Source: Panacagrimonas sp052387695 (GTDB lineage: Bacteria > Pseudomonadota > Gammaproteobacteria > Nevskiales > Nevskiaceae). From it: 64,000 nucleotides of DNA. This document shows, piece after piece, positions 11,140 to 19,934 of this stretch. The notes beneath the pieces were generated by a model. It did not search any database. It saw only the letters and a list, made by a program, of their open reading frames with translations, and had not been told where the DNA came from. The position numbers and the translations under genes are program-made. Location: the NCBI GenBank assembly GCA_052387695.1, contig JBQTIX010000044.1, positions 54,620 through 118,619 of the forward strand. The letters are read 5' to 3'. Positions within the stretch are counted from its first letter, which is position 1. Each line of letters begins with the position of its first letter.

Positions 11140-11822
11140 GAGCGTGCTCCTTTGAGTGTCTTGAGATGCCCGGCGAGAATCAGCTTCCACTCGTCGAGCA
11201 GTAGGCGGAACAGCGCGTCGTCGCGCTGCCACAGGGCGCGCACGGAGAAGCCGCGCACGATGCTGATCGTCAGCCACAGCACCTTTTCCGCCGTCGGCCG
11301 CGGCAGGCCCTGCGTGCAGAGAACGTCCAGCCAGGCCGCCTCGATGCCGAGCCGGCTGTTGCGGGTGTAGGCATAGATCTGATCGCGCAGGGCGCGGTCC
11401 TTGCTGCCGGCGAGCACCAGATCGAGCACGGTGGTGAAGTCCGGACCGAGAAAGAAATCCATGCAGTCCTGGATGATGGCTTCGATCGGATCGCCACCGC
11501 TGCGAGCCACGCGGGCACGTGCCTGTCCGCGTTCCAGGCCCTCGCGCATCAGGTTCTCGGCGGTGGCCAGCACCAGGCTGTCCTTGGTCGGGAAGTGGTA
11601 TTGCTGGGCGCCGCGCGAAACTTTCGCCACTCGGGCGACCTCGTCGGTGCGCAGACCCGCGTAACCCTTGCGACGCAGCACGGTCGCCGCCGCCGTGAGC
11701 ACCCGGCCGCGCATTTCATCGCTGCGCTCAGCCTGCGTGCGGCGCTTGGCCCGGACCGTCTTCACGGGGCGTGACCGACGGGGCAGCCCGGCGCCGTCCA
11801 GGACGGTCTCAGTACTCGACAT
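11136..11822 (-). CDS. TetR-family regulator inside the meta-cleavage operon
   Basis: 228 aa. A basic N-terminal tail is followed by the helix-turn-helix LRTDEVARVAKVSRGAQQYHF. The start overlaps the ferredoxin gene by 14 nt and the stop overlaps the hydrolase start by 4 nt, so it is translated as part of the operon. It is a natural candidate for pathway-specific autoregulation of the promoter near 19.6 kb, by inference. Effector unknown. Confidence 0.88.
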   Translation of the reverse strand: MSSTETVLDGAGLPRRSRPVKTVRAKRRTQAERSDEMRGRVLTAAATVLRRKGYAGLRTDEVARVAKVSRGAQQYHFPTKDSLVLATAENLMREGLERGQARARVARSGGDPIEAIIQDCMDFFLGPDFTTVLDLVLAGSKDRALRDQIYAYTRNSRLGIEAAWLDVLCTQGLPRPTAEKVLWLTISIVRGFSVRALWQRDDALFRLLLDEWKLILAGHLKTLKGARS

Positions 11823-12123
11823 GGATTCGCCCGTCGATGATTTTCACCGGGTAGGTACGCAGCGGCTCGCTGCACGGCGAGATGTTCGCCACGCCGGTCG
11901 CGATATCGAAGCCGCAGAAGTGCCAGCCGCAGATCACGTTCGTGCCGTCGATCATGCCGTCCTCCGACAGCGAGGCGGCCTCGTGGGTGCAGGTATCGTC
12001 GGTGACGTAGTAGCCGCCGTTGAGATGGTAGATCGCGATCCTGGTGCCGTCCGGCAGCACCGCATTCTTGATTTCGCCTTCGAACAGTTCTTCGGCCGGG
12101 AGGAGGGGATGGAGGGTGGACAT
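11809..12123 (-). CDS. Rieske-type ferredoxin of a ring-hydroxylating dioxygenase
   Basis: 104 aa, normal length for BphA3/NdoA-like ferredoxins. The Rieske [2Fe-2S] ligands are visible as C45-x-H47 (DTCTHE) and C65-x2-H68 (CGWH). It passes electrons from a reductase to the alpha subunit encoded upstream. No ferredoxin reductase gene lies in the window, so the reductase must be encoded elsewhere. Confidence 0.93.
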   Translation of the reverse strand: MSTLHPLLPAEELFEGEIKNAVLPDGTRIAIYHLNGGYYVTDDTCTHEAASLSEDGMIDGTNVICGWHFCGFDIATGVANISPCSEPLRTYPVKIIDGRIHVEY

Positions 12124-12125
12124 GA

Positions 12126-12884
12126 TCAGAGCATCGTGGTGCCGCCGTTCACGCTGATGACCTGCCCGGTCACGAACGCGGCCTCGGTGGTGGAGAGATA
12201 GGCGACCATCGAGGCGACTTCCGCCATCGTGCCCGGTCGCCCCATGGGCACGATCTCGATCACCTTGCGCACCAGTTCAGGGTTGCGGGCCGCGACCTCA
12301 TCGAGTTGCGGTGTGCTCACGACGCAGGGCGCAACCGTGTTCACCGTGATGCCGTCTTTTGCGAATTCCCTCGCCAGGCCCGTGGTCATGCCATGCATGC
12401 CTCCCTTGGCCGCGTTGTAGGCCGCGTGATCGAACAGCCCGTTGCGCACCGAGTCGGCACCCAGGTTCACGATGCGCCCATAGCCCTGCGCTTTCATGAT
12501 CGGCAGCGCATACCAGCAGCACCAGATACAAGTCCACAGATTGCGGTCGATGGTCGTGCGCAGGGTGTCCGGCGTGTGATCCAGGAACGGCCGCAGAACG
12601 CCGCCACCGGCGTTGTTGGCGAGGATGTCGAGCCGGCCGTACGCCGTCATTGCGGCTTTGATCGTGCGCTCGGCGACGTCCTGCTGCGAAAGGTCGCCCG
12701 CTTCTGTCACAACCAGGGTCCCGCCTGCGCGTAGCCGTGTTGCAGCCTCGTCGAGCGAGCTTGCATCGAGATCGGCGATCACCAGTCTCGCGCCCTCGGC
12801 CGCATAGCGTTCCGCGATCGCGTACCCGATGCCGCGGCCGGCGCCGGTGACCACGGCGACCCGGTCCTTCAGTCGCAGGCTCAT
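12126..12884 (-). CDS. SDR-family oxidoreductase, probable cis-dihydrodiol or hydroxyacyl dehydrogenase
   Basis: 252 aa. The NAD(P)-binding motif TGAGRGIG lies near the N-terminus, then NNAGGG, and the catalytic Y-x3-K as YNAAK. The C-terminal VNGGTTML end is typical of FabG-like SDRs. In a dioxygenase operon it most likely oxidises a cis-dihydrodiol to a catechol (BphB/BenD role), but the FabG-like sequence does not prove this substrate. The start overlaps the extradiol dioxygenase stop by 4 nt. Confidence 0.88.
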   Translation of the reverse strand: MSLRLKDRVAVVTGAGRGIGYAIAERYAAEGARLVIADLDASSLDEAATRLRAGGTLVVTEAGDLSQQDVAERTIKAAMTAYGRLDILANNAGGGVLRPFLDHTPDTLRTTIDRNLWTCIWCCWYALPIMKAQGYGRIVNLGADSVRNGLFDHAAYNAAKGGMHGMTTGLAREFAKDGITVNTVAPCVVSTPQLDEVAARNPELVRKVIEIVPMGRPGTMAEVASMVAYLSTTEAAFVTGQVISVNGGTTML

Positions 12885-13783
12885 GGAATCGCCTGCTCGA
12901 TCTCGCCGATCTTGCCGAAGGCCGGCGTCGGTGTGCTGCCCCAGGTGTCCAGCGTGCCCGGCACCGGCTCCAGCAGGCGCGCCTCGCGGGCCCCGGTTTC
13001 CGGGAAGGTCTCCATGCCGAAGCTGTACTCGACGGTCATGCGGTCCGGATCCAGGAAGTACAGGAAGATGCTTTCCGAGGGCTGGTGGCGTCCGGGGCCG
13101 AACACGATCTCGACCTCGTTCTTCTTCATGCGGTTCATGCCGCTGCCCACGTCGTCGATATCCTTGACCATGAAGTTGACGTGGTTCAGGTGATCGTCCG
13201 TCCCGGTCAGCACGGCGAACGAGTGATGCAGCGGGTTCGGGAAGGCGCGCAGGAAGGCGGCGAATCCGGGCACGAAATCAGACAGCTTGAAGCCCAGCTT
13301 GGCGGTGAACCAGTGCATTGCCAGATCGAAGTTGCCCACGTTGATGACGATGTGACCCAGGCGCTCGATCTTCGTCACCGTCGGGACGTAGGGCTGCGCC
13401 AAATGCATCATCTGCACGAAGTACTCCAGGCACAGCCCGCTTCCCGGCAGGCGGAAGCGGAATCCGGCCACGGTGCGCAAGGCCTTGAGTTCCTCGGCCG
13501 TGACGTCCTCAATGGCGAGCCCCAGTCCCTGCACGTATTCCCTTGCCCGTTCGAGATCGCGGCGACTCTCCAGCTCGAAGCCCACGCGCTTGAGACCCGG
13601 CCTGGCCGCCGGATACAGCAGGACGTTGTGATGATCCTGCGAGCAGCGCAGGGCAACCACCTGGTCGCTCGCCTCGGTCACTGCCAGACCCACCAGGTCG
13701 CGGTAGAACGCGGTGCTGCGATCGAGTTGGGTGACGTTGAGCGCGACGTACGCGAGCCGGCGGTAGCGGAACGGGATGTCCAT
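12881..13783 (-). CDS. Extradiol ring-cleavage dioxygenase (VOC superfamily, type I)
   Basis: About 300 aa, two VOC modules, the size of BphC-type enzymes. Candidate Fe(II) ligands are the His in RLGHIVINV, a His in the LHHSF/LNHVNF region and the Glu in TVEYSF. These enzymes open catechols next to the hydroxyl pair. The ATG at 13783 is preferred because GAAGG sits 6 nt upstream; a GTG at 13795 overlaps the beta-subunit stop (GTGA) and is an alternative. It sits directly downstream of the dioxygenase subunits. Confidence 0.9.
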   Translation of the reverse strand: MDIPFRYRRLAYVALNVTQLDRSTAFYRDLVGLAVTEASDQVVALRCSQDHHNVLLYPAARPGLKRVGFELESRRDLERAREYVQGLGLAIEDVTAEELKALRTVAGFRFRLPGSGLCLEYFVQMMHLAQPYVPTVTKIERLGHIVINVGNFDLAMHWFTAKLGFKLSDFVPGFAAFLRAFPNPLHHSFAVLTGTDDHLNHVNFMVKDIDDVGSGMNRMKKNEVEIVFGPGRHQPSESIFLYFLDPDRMTVEYSFGMETFPETGAREARLLEPVPGTLDTWGSTPTPAFGKIGEIEQAIP

Positions 13784-13791
13784 GGCGGCCT

Positions 13792-14283
13792 TCACAGGAT
13801 GATGCTGATGCGACCGTTGGGCTTGAGACCGTCCATGTCGAGGATGCAGCGCTTCTCGCGGATGCGCAGGCCCTCGGCGGTCACCGCCAGGCGGTACCGG
13901 TAGCTGCCGATGTAGGTCTCGGTGATGCCCATCTTGGTCCGGTGGGTCAGCACCGCCGCGCCGACATCCAGTTCGTCGTCCTTGCGTCCGCGGATGCGCA
14001 CGTTGCTGACCAGATGTCGCGTCTTCGAGCGGGGGAATTCGGCATGCGCCGTGCGCTTGAGCAGCCGCTCCACGCGCTGCTCCAGTCGGAAGCGGTCATC
14101 CGCAATGTAGAACAGCGAGTTGTCCGGCGAAGCGTTCGGCGCCGAGTCGGTGGTGGGCACGTAGTAACAGGCGTCGGCCGTGAACAGGGTCAGCCATTCC
14201 TTGAGCCGCCACTCGTCCAGCAGCTCGGCTTCGAGGAACATGAAGTCCTCGACCTGGTCGCGGGTGACTGTCTCGATATTCAT
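13792..14283 (-). CDS. Ring-hydroxylating dioxygenase, small (beta) subunit
   Basis: 163 aa, usual length for the SnoaL-fold beta subunit. Family-like segments are the N-terminal VEDFMFLEAELLDEWRLKEW, the acidic patch TADACYYVP and the late RHLVSNVRIRGR. The start at 14283 overlaps the alpha stop by 1-4 nt (ATGA). The beta subunit builds the alpha3beta3 hexamer and is not itself catalytic. Confidence 0.93.
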   Translation of the reverse strand: MNIETVTRDQVEDFMFLEAELLDEWRLKEWLTLFTADACYYVPTTDSAPNASPDNSLFYIADDRFRLEQRVERLLKRTAHAEFPRSKTRHLVSNVRIRGRKDDELDVGAAVLTHRTKMGITETYIGSYRYRLAVTAEGLRIREKRCILDMDGLKPNGRISIIL

Positions 14284-15575
14284 CAGGTGCCTCCCTTGGC
14301 CATCGCCGTGGCCTGTGTCCGCCGCTGCCACTCGGTCCAGAACGCGCGCATCTGCAACTCGTCGTCGTAGTCGGCCCGGGCCTTCTTCATGCCTTTGGAG
14401 ATGTCGGTCCAGGGGGCTTCGCGCAGGTTCTCGAAGCCGCGCTGACACTGCTCCAGAGCCTCCACGTCATCCGGCGTGGCGAAGCCGCCGGGACCGAGGA
14501 ATTCGAGAAAGTTGGACAGCCGGTACTTGCGCGCCCAGGCGCTCTCTTCGGCCGGTGCCAGCGCCCAGCCGGACACCTGCATCGCATCGGGGGCGGTGGG
14601 GAAGTAGGTCCGCACCGTGATCGCCATGATGTCGTTGATCACGAGGTTCGGAAAAATGAACATGTTGCGGTTGGAGTAGGCGATGCGGTCCGCGCGTTCC
14701 TTGCCGAAGCGCTCGACGAGGCGCGCATGCACCTTGGTCAGTTCGACCTTGCCCTCCTCGCCCCACAACGGAATCCACTGTGCCACCGGCCGCCCCCAGG
14801 GCGCGCGGTACTCGATCACCGCATGGCCGTTGCCGAGGTCGTAGCCGGTCCCCTCGAACGGCACCGGCGACATGCTGCCCTGGGAGTTCTTCAGGTAATC
14901 GACATAGGTCGCGTGGGTGTTGATGGCGTGGTAGCCGTCGATGCTGTTCTCGGTGAGCAGCTTCCAGTTGGCGCGGATCTGGTACTCCTGGGTGCCGCCG
15001 ACCAGGGTCATGCCGGCCTCGGACTGGTCGGCGACGATATCGATCCACTCCTTGGCCCCGGCGAGGTAGTCGTGCAGGGACTGCACGCCGCGATCGAAGC
15101 AGACGAACCAGAAACCGCGGTAGGAGTCGATGCGCGGCACCGGGACGAGATTGGCCGAGCCGTCGGCGTTGAAGTCCTCGGGATAGCACTCGCTGCCGGG
15201 CTGGCTCTTGAGCGCGCCGTCCGAACCGAACACCCAGCCGTGGTAGAAGCACTGGAAGGCCTTGGCGTTGCCCTTGCGCTCGCGGCACACCTGCGCACCG
15301 CGATGCGGGCAGGCGTTGAAGAAGGCGTTGATCGTGTTCTTCGTATCGCGCGTGAACAGCAGAGTGCGCCTGGCGACGGTGCGCGTGACGAAATCACCGG
15401 GCTTGAGCAGTTCCGACTCGTGGCCGACATAGAGCCAGCACGTGTCGAAGATGGTCTTGTACTCGTCGCGCATGATCTGACCGTCGGTGAAACTGCGGCG
15501 CGCGACCTTGAATCGCTGACGCTCCAGGTCGTTGACGACGACCGGGGTCTCGGGGCTCATTTTCAGGATTGTCAT
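14283..15575 (-). CDS. Ring-hydroxylating dioxygenase, large (alpha) subunit
   Basis: 430 aa. The Rieske ligands are C89-x-H91 (ACPHRG) and C109-x2-H112 (CFYHGW). The mononuclear iron site is D213-x2-H216-x4-H221 (IDGYHAINTH), where D213 bridges electron transfer. All catalytic ligands are present, so the enzyme should be active. It adds both atoms of O2 to an aromatic ring; substrate cannot be read from sequence. The acyl-CoA ligase upstream and lack of a decarboxylating dehydrogenase leave open a benzoate-like or CoA-linked substrate. Confidence 0.95.
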   Translation of the reverse strand: MTILKMSPETPVVVNDLERQRFKVARRSFTDGQIMRDEYKTIFDTCWLYVGHESELLKPGDFVTRTVARRTLLFTRDTKNTINAFFNACPHRGAQVCRERKGNAKAFQCFYHGWVFGSDGALKSQPGSECYPEDFNADGSANLVPVPRIDSYRGFWFVCFDRGVQSLHDYLAGAKEWIDIVADQSEAGMTLVGGTQEYQIRANWKLLTENSIDGYHAINTHATYVDYLKNSQGSMSPVPFEGTGYDLGNGHAVIEYRAPWGRPVAQWIPLWGEEGKVELTKVHARLVERFGKERADRIAYSNRNMFIFPNLVINDIMAITVRTYFPTAPDAMQVSGWALAPAEESAWARKYRLSNFLEFLGPGGFATPDDVEALEQCQRGFENLREAPWTDISKGMKKARADYDDELQMRAFWTEWQRRTQATAMAKGGT

Positions 15576-15648
15576 CGGGTGTTCTCGGTCAGCTCAGGTG
15601 ATGACCACGCCAGCGTGGCTCGGAATATCGAAGAAGGCGCCGCCTCGC

Positions 15649-17355
15649 TCACGAGGGCCGGGCGGCGTCGAGCAGCTCGGGAAAGTCGGTTTCGAAAAAC
15701 TCCTGCGCCCCACGCTGGCCGGATTTGCGACGCTCGGCCTCGCTGGCCCGCAGCTCGGTACGGCGGATCTTCCCGGACACGGTCTTGGGTAGTTCGCAGA
15801 ATTCGATCACGCGTATCTTCTGGTAGGGCGCCAGACGCGTGCGCGTGAACGCCAGAATGGCGCGCGCCGTCTCCGCATTGGCGGCGACACCGGGCTTGAG
15901 GATGATGCAGGCCTTGGGCACGCAGAGGCGCTTGGGGTCGGGGCTCTCGACGACCGCGGCCTCGGCCACGGCGGGGTGCTCGATGAGGGCACTCTCCAGC
16001 TCGAACGGCGAGATGCGGTAGTCCGAACTCTTGAACACGTCGTCGGTGCGGCCGACGAACCAGAAAAAGCCGTCGGCGTCGCGTGAGGCGACGTCCCCGG
16101 TTCCGTAGTGGCTGCCGCCGAGCGCCTTGTTCGTCTTTTCCTCGTCACCCGCGTAGCCGGCCATGACGCCGGCCGGACGTGGATCGAGCGACACGGACAC
16201 TTCGCCCTCCGCGACGGGCTGGCCGTCGATGTCGAGCAGTTCGAGCCGGTAGCCGGGCAGCGGCCGTCCCATCGAGCCGTAGCGCAGGGGCTGGCCGGGC
16301 GGGTTGCCGAGCATGGCGGTGGACTCGGTCTGGCCGTAGCCCTCGCGGATGAGCTGTCCCCAGGCGGCTTTCACGCGTTCGATCACCTCGGGGTTGAGCG
16401 GCTCGCCGGCGCTGACCAGTTCGCGCAGCCTCACCGGGTACTTCGTCAGATCCTCCAGGATCAGCGTGCGCCAGGCGGTCGGCGGCGCGCACAGCGTGGT
16501 CACTCCGCAGCGCACCAGCGTGCTCAGGGTCTTCGCCGCATCAAAGCGGCCCTGGTTGTAGATGAAGATCGTCGCACCCACCGTCCAGGGCGCGAAGAAG
16601 CAGCTCCAGGCGTGCTTGGCCCAGCCGGGCGAGCTGATGTTGAGATGCACGTCGTCCGGTTGCAGGCCCAGCCAGTACAGGGTGCTCAGGTGACCGACCG
16701 GGTAGCTGCGCTGGGTGTGCAGCACCATCTTCGGTTTCGAGGTGGTCCCCGAGGTGAAGTACAGCACGCAGGGATCGCCGGACCGGGTCGGGCCATCAGG
16801 CGTGAACGACGGGGCGATCGCAGCACTCTGCGCGTAGTCGGTCCAGCCCTGAGCGCCTCCGCCCACCGACACGCGCACGCAGCCGTCGGCGATACCGGCG
16901 AACTTCGCGAGGTTGGAAGCATCCACGATCACCCCGCGCATCTGTCCACGCTCGATGCGGTCGCGCAGATCGGCCTCCGACAGCAGCATCGTCGCCGGGC
17001 TCAGCACCGCGCCGATCTTCATCGCCGCCAGCATGAGTTCCCACAACTCGACACGGTTGGGCAGCATCACCAGCAGACGGTCGCCGCGACCGATGCCCAG
17101 GCCGCGCAGGAAGTTCGCGGCGCGGTCGCTCGCGATGCGCAGCTCGTCGAAGCTGGCCCGCGTCTCGCCTCCGGCTTCGTCGACGATCCACAGCGCGGTC
17201 CGCCCGTTGCCGCGAGCCAGGTCGTCGAAGTGGTCCAGCGCCCAGTTGAACTCCGGCATTTCCGGCCAGCGGAATTCCGCCATGGCGGCGGCGTAGTCCT
17301 GGCGATGGCGCATCAGCAGATCACGTGCGGTGCGAAATGCGGTGTTGGGATTCAT
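15649..17355 (-). CDS. AMP-dependent acyl-CoA synthetase, benzoate/carboxylic acid-CoA ligase type
   Basis: 568 aa. The phosphate-binding loop is LYFTSGTTSKPK, the adenine motif REGYGQTES, and the C-terminal catalytic lysine region is PKTVSGKIRR. A short gap (73 bp) separates it from the alpha subunit, in the same direction. Such ligases activate aromatic or aliphatic acids as CoA thioesters. In this operon it may activate the growth substrate or the acid released by the C-C hydrolase. The closest textual resemblance is to benzoate-CoA ligase-like or medium-chain ligases; I am unsure of the substrate. Confidence 0.92.
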   Translation of the reverse strand: MNPNTAFRTARDLLMRHRQDYAAAMAEFRWPEMPEFNWALDHFDDLARGNGRTALWIVDEAGGETRASFDELRIASDRAANFLRGLGIGRGDRLLVMLPNRVELWELMLAAMKIGAVLSPATMLLSEADLRDRIERGQMRGVIVDASNLAKFAGIADGCVRVSVGGGAQGWTDYAQSAAIAPSFTPDGPTRSGDPCVLYFTSGTTSKPKMVLHTQRSYPVGHLSTLYWLGLQPDDVHLNISSPGWAKHAWSCFFAPWTVGATIFIYNQGRFDAAKTLSTLVRCGVTTLCAPPTAWRTLILEDLTKYPVRLRELVSAGEPLNPEVIERVKAAWGQLIREGYGQTESTAMLGNPPGQPLRYGSMGRPLPGYRLELLDIDGQPVAEGEVSVSLDPRPAGVMAGYAGDEEKTNKALGGSHYGTGDVASRDADGFFWFVGRTDDVFKSSDYRISPFELESALIEHPAVAEAAVVESPDPKRLCVPKACIILKPGVAANAETARAILAFTRTRLAPYQKIRVIEFCELPKTVSGKIRRTELRASEAERRKSGQRGAQEFFETDFPELLDAARPS

Positions 17356-17391
17356 CGCTTTCCTCCTTCCATTGTTTTCAGATCGTCGGGC

Positions 17392-18423
17392 TCAGGCCGC
17401 GACGCCGCGCGCCCGGAGCAGATCGAGCGCCACGTCCTCGATCATGTCTTCCTGGCCGCCTACTGTCTTGCGCCGGCCCATCTCGATCAGGATATCGCGA
17501 GCAGTCACGCCAAACTTCTTCTCGGCGCGTTTGGCGAAGAGCAGAAATGAGGAGTAGGTGCCCGCATAGCCCAGGGTCAGCGAGTTACGATCGATGCGGA
17601 CCGGAAAGTCCATGATCGGCGTCACCTGGTCTTCCGCCACGTCCATGATCCTGAACAGATCGACCCCGGTGACGATGCCCATGCGCTCGGCCACGGCGAT
17701 GAACACTTCCATCGGCGTGTTGCCAGCGCCGGCACCCATGCCGCCGCAGGCGCAGTCGATGCGACTCGCGCCCGCCGCAACGGCGGCCACGGAGTTGGCC
17801 ACGCCCATCGCGAGATTGTGATGGCCGTGGAAGCCGATCTCCGTCTCGGGCTTGAGCGCCTCGCGCAGCGCGGCGACGCGGACGCTGACGTCGTCCGGCA
17901 GCATGTAGCCGGCGGAGTCGGTGGTGTAGATGCAGTTGGCGCCGTAGCTTTCCATCAGCCTGGCCTGCTCGACGATCTTGGCCGCGTCCGCCATGTGCGA
18001 CATCATCAGGAAGCCGACGGTGTCCAGGCCCAGCTTGCGGCCCAGCGCGATGTGCTGCTCGGAGACGTCGGCTTCCGTGCAATGCGTGGCCACGCGGATG
18101 CAGGCGATGCCGCAGTCCGCCGCCATGCGCAGTTCGTCGACCGTGCCGATGCCCGGCAACAGCAGGGCCGAAACCTTGGCCTGCTTCATCAGCGGTACGA
18201 CGGCACGGAGATAGTCCTCGTCGCTGGCCGCCGCAAAACCGTAGTTGACCGAGTCGCCTCCCAGGCCGTCGCCGTGCGTGACCTCGATCAGGGGCACGCC
18301 GGCTTCGTCGAGCCCGGTCGCGATGGTCTTCATCTGCTCGATGCTGATCTGGTGCCGCTTGGGGTGCATGCCGTCGCGCAGCGACATGTCGTGCACCGTA
18401 ATCCGTCGTCCCTTGAGATTCAT
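17392..18423 (-). CDS. dmpG: 4-hydroxy-2-oxovalerate aldolase
   Basis: 343 aa, typical for DmpG/MhpE/BphI. It starts with the (beta/alpha)8 signature VHDMSLRDGMHPKRHQIS, has the divalent-metal HGHHNLAMG segment (GFHGHHNLA) and ends with a communication domain. It splits 4-hydroxy-2-oxovalerate into pyruvate and acetaldehyde and channels the aldehyde to its partner dehydrogenase, encoded immediately upstream. Pairing and order match known meta-pathway operons. Confidence 0.95.
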   Translation of the reverse strand: MNLKGRRITVHDMSLRDGMHPKRHQISIEQMKTIATGLDEAGVPLIEVTHGDGLGGDSVNYGFAAASDEDYLRAVVPLMKQAKVSALLLPGIGTVDELRMAADCGIACIRVATHCTEADVSEQHIALGRKLGLDTVGFLMMSHMADAAKIVEQARLMESYGANCIYTTDSAGYMLPDDVSVRVAALREALKPETEIGFHGHHNLAMGVANSVAAVAAGASRIDCACGGMGAGAGNTPMEVFIAVAERMGIVTGVDLFRIMDVAEDQVTPIMDFPVRIDRNSLTLGYAGTYSSFLLFAKRAEKKFGVTARDILIEMGRRKTVGGQEDMIEDVALDLLRARGVAA

Positions 18424-18442
18424 GTGTGGTTTCCTTGCGCGC

Positions 18443-19345
18443 TCAAGCGGCGACCTTCCAGCGACCCGCGAGCATCTCGCGTGCGAACACTTCGCCGGTG
18501 CGCGAAGCGGCAGCGGTCATGATGTCCAGGTTGCCGGCGTACTTCGGCAGGTAGTCTCCGAGACCCTCGACTTCCAGGAAGATCGATACGCGCTTACCGT
18601 CGAAGACGGGGCCGTTCTTGAGCCGGTAGCCCGGCACGTACTTCTGCACCTCGGCGAGCATGCGATGCACGGAGTCAGTGATCGCCTTCTGATCCGGCTC
18701 GGTCGCGGTCAGGCAATGCACCGTGTCGCGCATCATCAACGGAGGCTCGGCCGGGTTGATGATGATGATGGCCTTGCCACGCGTAGCACCGCCGACCTTC
18801 TCGACGCCGCGCGCCGTCGTGCGCGTGAACTCGTCGATATTCTTGCGCGTGCCCGGGCCGACGGATTTCGACGACACCGTGGCGATGATCTCGCCGTACT
18901 CCACCGGCTGTACGCGCGAGACGGCGGCGACCATCGGGATGGTCGCCTGTCCGCCACAAGTGACCATGTTCACGTTCGTGGAGCCCAGGCGGATCTGCTC
19001 CGCGAGGTTCACCGGCGGAATGCAGAAGGGGCCGATCGCGGCCGGGGTGAGGTCGATCATCAGCACCCCCCGCTCGGTGAGCTTGCGCGAGTTGTCCGCA
19101 TGCACGTAGGCCGAGGTCGAATCGAAGGCGATGCGGATGTCGTCCGCCGTCACATGCGGCAGCAGGCCATCGACGCCCTGGTCGGTGGTCTTCAGGCCCA
19201 TCGCCCTGGCCCGGGCCAGGCCCTCGGACGTCGGGTCGATGCCGACCATCCAGACCGGCTCCAGCACCTCACTGCGCTTGAGCTTGTAGAGCAGGTCGGT
19301 CCCGATATTGCCGGGTCCGATCAACGCGCATCTGATCTTGTTCAT
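18443..19345 (-). CDS. dmpF: Acetaldehyde dehydrogenase (acylating)
   Basis: 300 aa. The Rossmann start CALIGPGNIGTDLLYKL and the catalytic Cys in NMVTCGGQATIP identify the DmpF/MhpF/BphJ family, which makes acetyl-CoA from acetaldehyde, NAD+ and CoA. It physically partners the aldolase. The start codon overlaps the stop of a short upstream ORF (ATGA at 19342-19345), suggesting coupling. No 2-hydroxypentadienoate hydratase (MhpD) is present next to the pair, which is unusual. Confidence 0.95.
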   Translation of the reverse strand: MNKIRCALIGPGNIGTDLLYKLKRSEVLEPVWMVGIDPTSEGLARARAMGLKTTDQGVDGLLPHVTADDIRIAFDSTSAYVHADNSRKLTERGVLMIDLTPAAIGPFCIPPVNLAEQIRLGSTNVNMVTCGGQATIPMVAAVSRVQPVEYGEIIATVSSKSVGPGTRKNIDEFTRTTARGVEKVGGATRGKAIIIINPAEPPLMMRDTVHCLTATEPDQKAITDSVHRMLAEVQKYVPGYRLKNGPVFDGKRVSIFLEVEGLGDYLPKYAGNLDIMTAAASRTGEVFAREMLAGRWKVAA

Positions 19346-19581
19346 CTCGATCGTTGGATCCTGTTCCGATGGTCCTTGCTGAAATCTGCTGCACGGCTTT
19401 CCGCCTCGGGCCCGGTCAGCGGTCTGTCTGATATAGACGCGAGCAACAGCGGCAGCTCATCGTCAGAAATGCCCAGGGCGTCCCGCCAGAATTCGGCCTG
19501 ATGGCGAATATCCGGGTCGATGCGGCGGCAGACGCGAATCACTGACAAGACCCACCTCCTCGTGCCTTCTGAGCGGCTCAT
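19342..19581 (-). CDS. Small hypothetical protein at the head of the catabolic operon
   Basis: 79 aa, basic N-terminus, a central acidic helix (FWRDALGISDDELPLLLASI) and no membrane segment or known domain that I recognise. It overlaps the dmpF start by 4 nt and lies right after the predicted promoter at 19622-19650, so it would be the first gene of the operon. It could also be a leader ORF of no function. Confidence 0.45.
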   Translation of the reverse strand: MSRSEGTRRWVLSVIRVCRRIDPDIRHQAEFWRDALGISDDELPLLLASISDRPLTGPEAESRAADFSKDHRNRIQRSR

Positions 19582-19614
19582 TCGGCCCGTCGTTTAGCGT
19601 GCAAAACAAAACTG

Positions 19615-19650
19615 ATACGGCACCATACGGCACCCTTTCAGATTAATCAA
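19615..19650 (-). promoter_or_regulatory. Promoter and tandem operator-like repeat of the meta-cleavage operon
   Basis: On the minus strand TTGATT (19650-19645) and TATGGT (19627-19622) are separated by 17 bp, a fair sigma70 promoter. Across and after the -10 lie two perfect adjacent 10-bp repeats, ATACGGCACC (19615-19624 and 19625-19634, plus-strand reading). A head-to-tail repeat over the -10 is a plausible regulator site. Confidence 0.5.
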
Positions 19651-19704
19651 CATACAGGCTAGCCCGCTTGTAAGATAAAATGGTCTCCTGCATCGAACGG
19701 GAGC

Positions 19705-19933
19705 TCAAGGCGGCGCCCCGGCAAGGCCACCGGGTCCGTAGCAGAGCCGGATCAGAGCGAGTCCGATCAAAGTGTTCCACCCCCGGCCACCGACCACGGG
19801 CTCCGCCGGAGCCCCTGCATCGGCCTGCGAGCCGCACCGGGAATTCATCGAGACACAGGTGACCCTGGAACGCAACGCGCGGTCCACCTACCAGGACCTC
19901 GTCGATCACCTCGGCTTTATTGGGCTGCGTCGC
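19705..19933 (+). pseudogene. Remnant of an IS21-family transposase (istA)
   Basis: The plus-strand frame contains EPHREFIETQVTLERNA and STYQDLVDHLGF, which resemble the N-terminal part of IstA ('CxPHREFIE...RNAxxIYQDLVxxHGF'). No istA remainder, istB or intact ends follow. The fragment abuts the end of the TetR gene, so an insertion or deletion has occurred here. Confidence 0.6.
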
Positions 19934-19934
19934 A

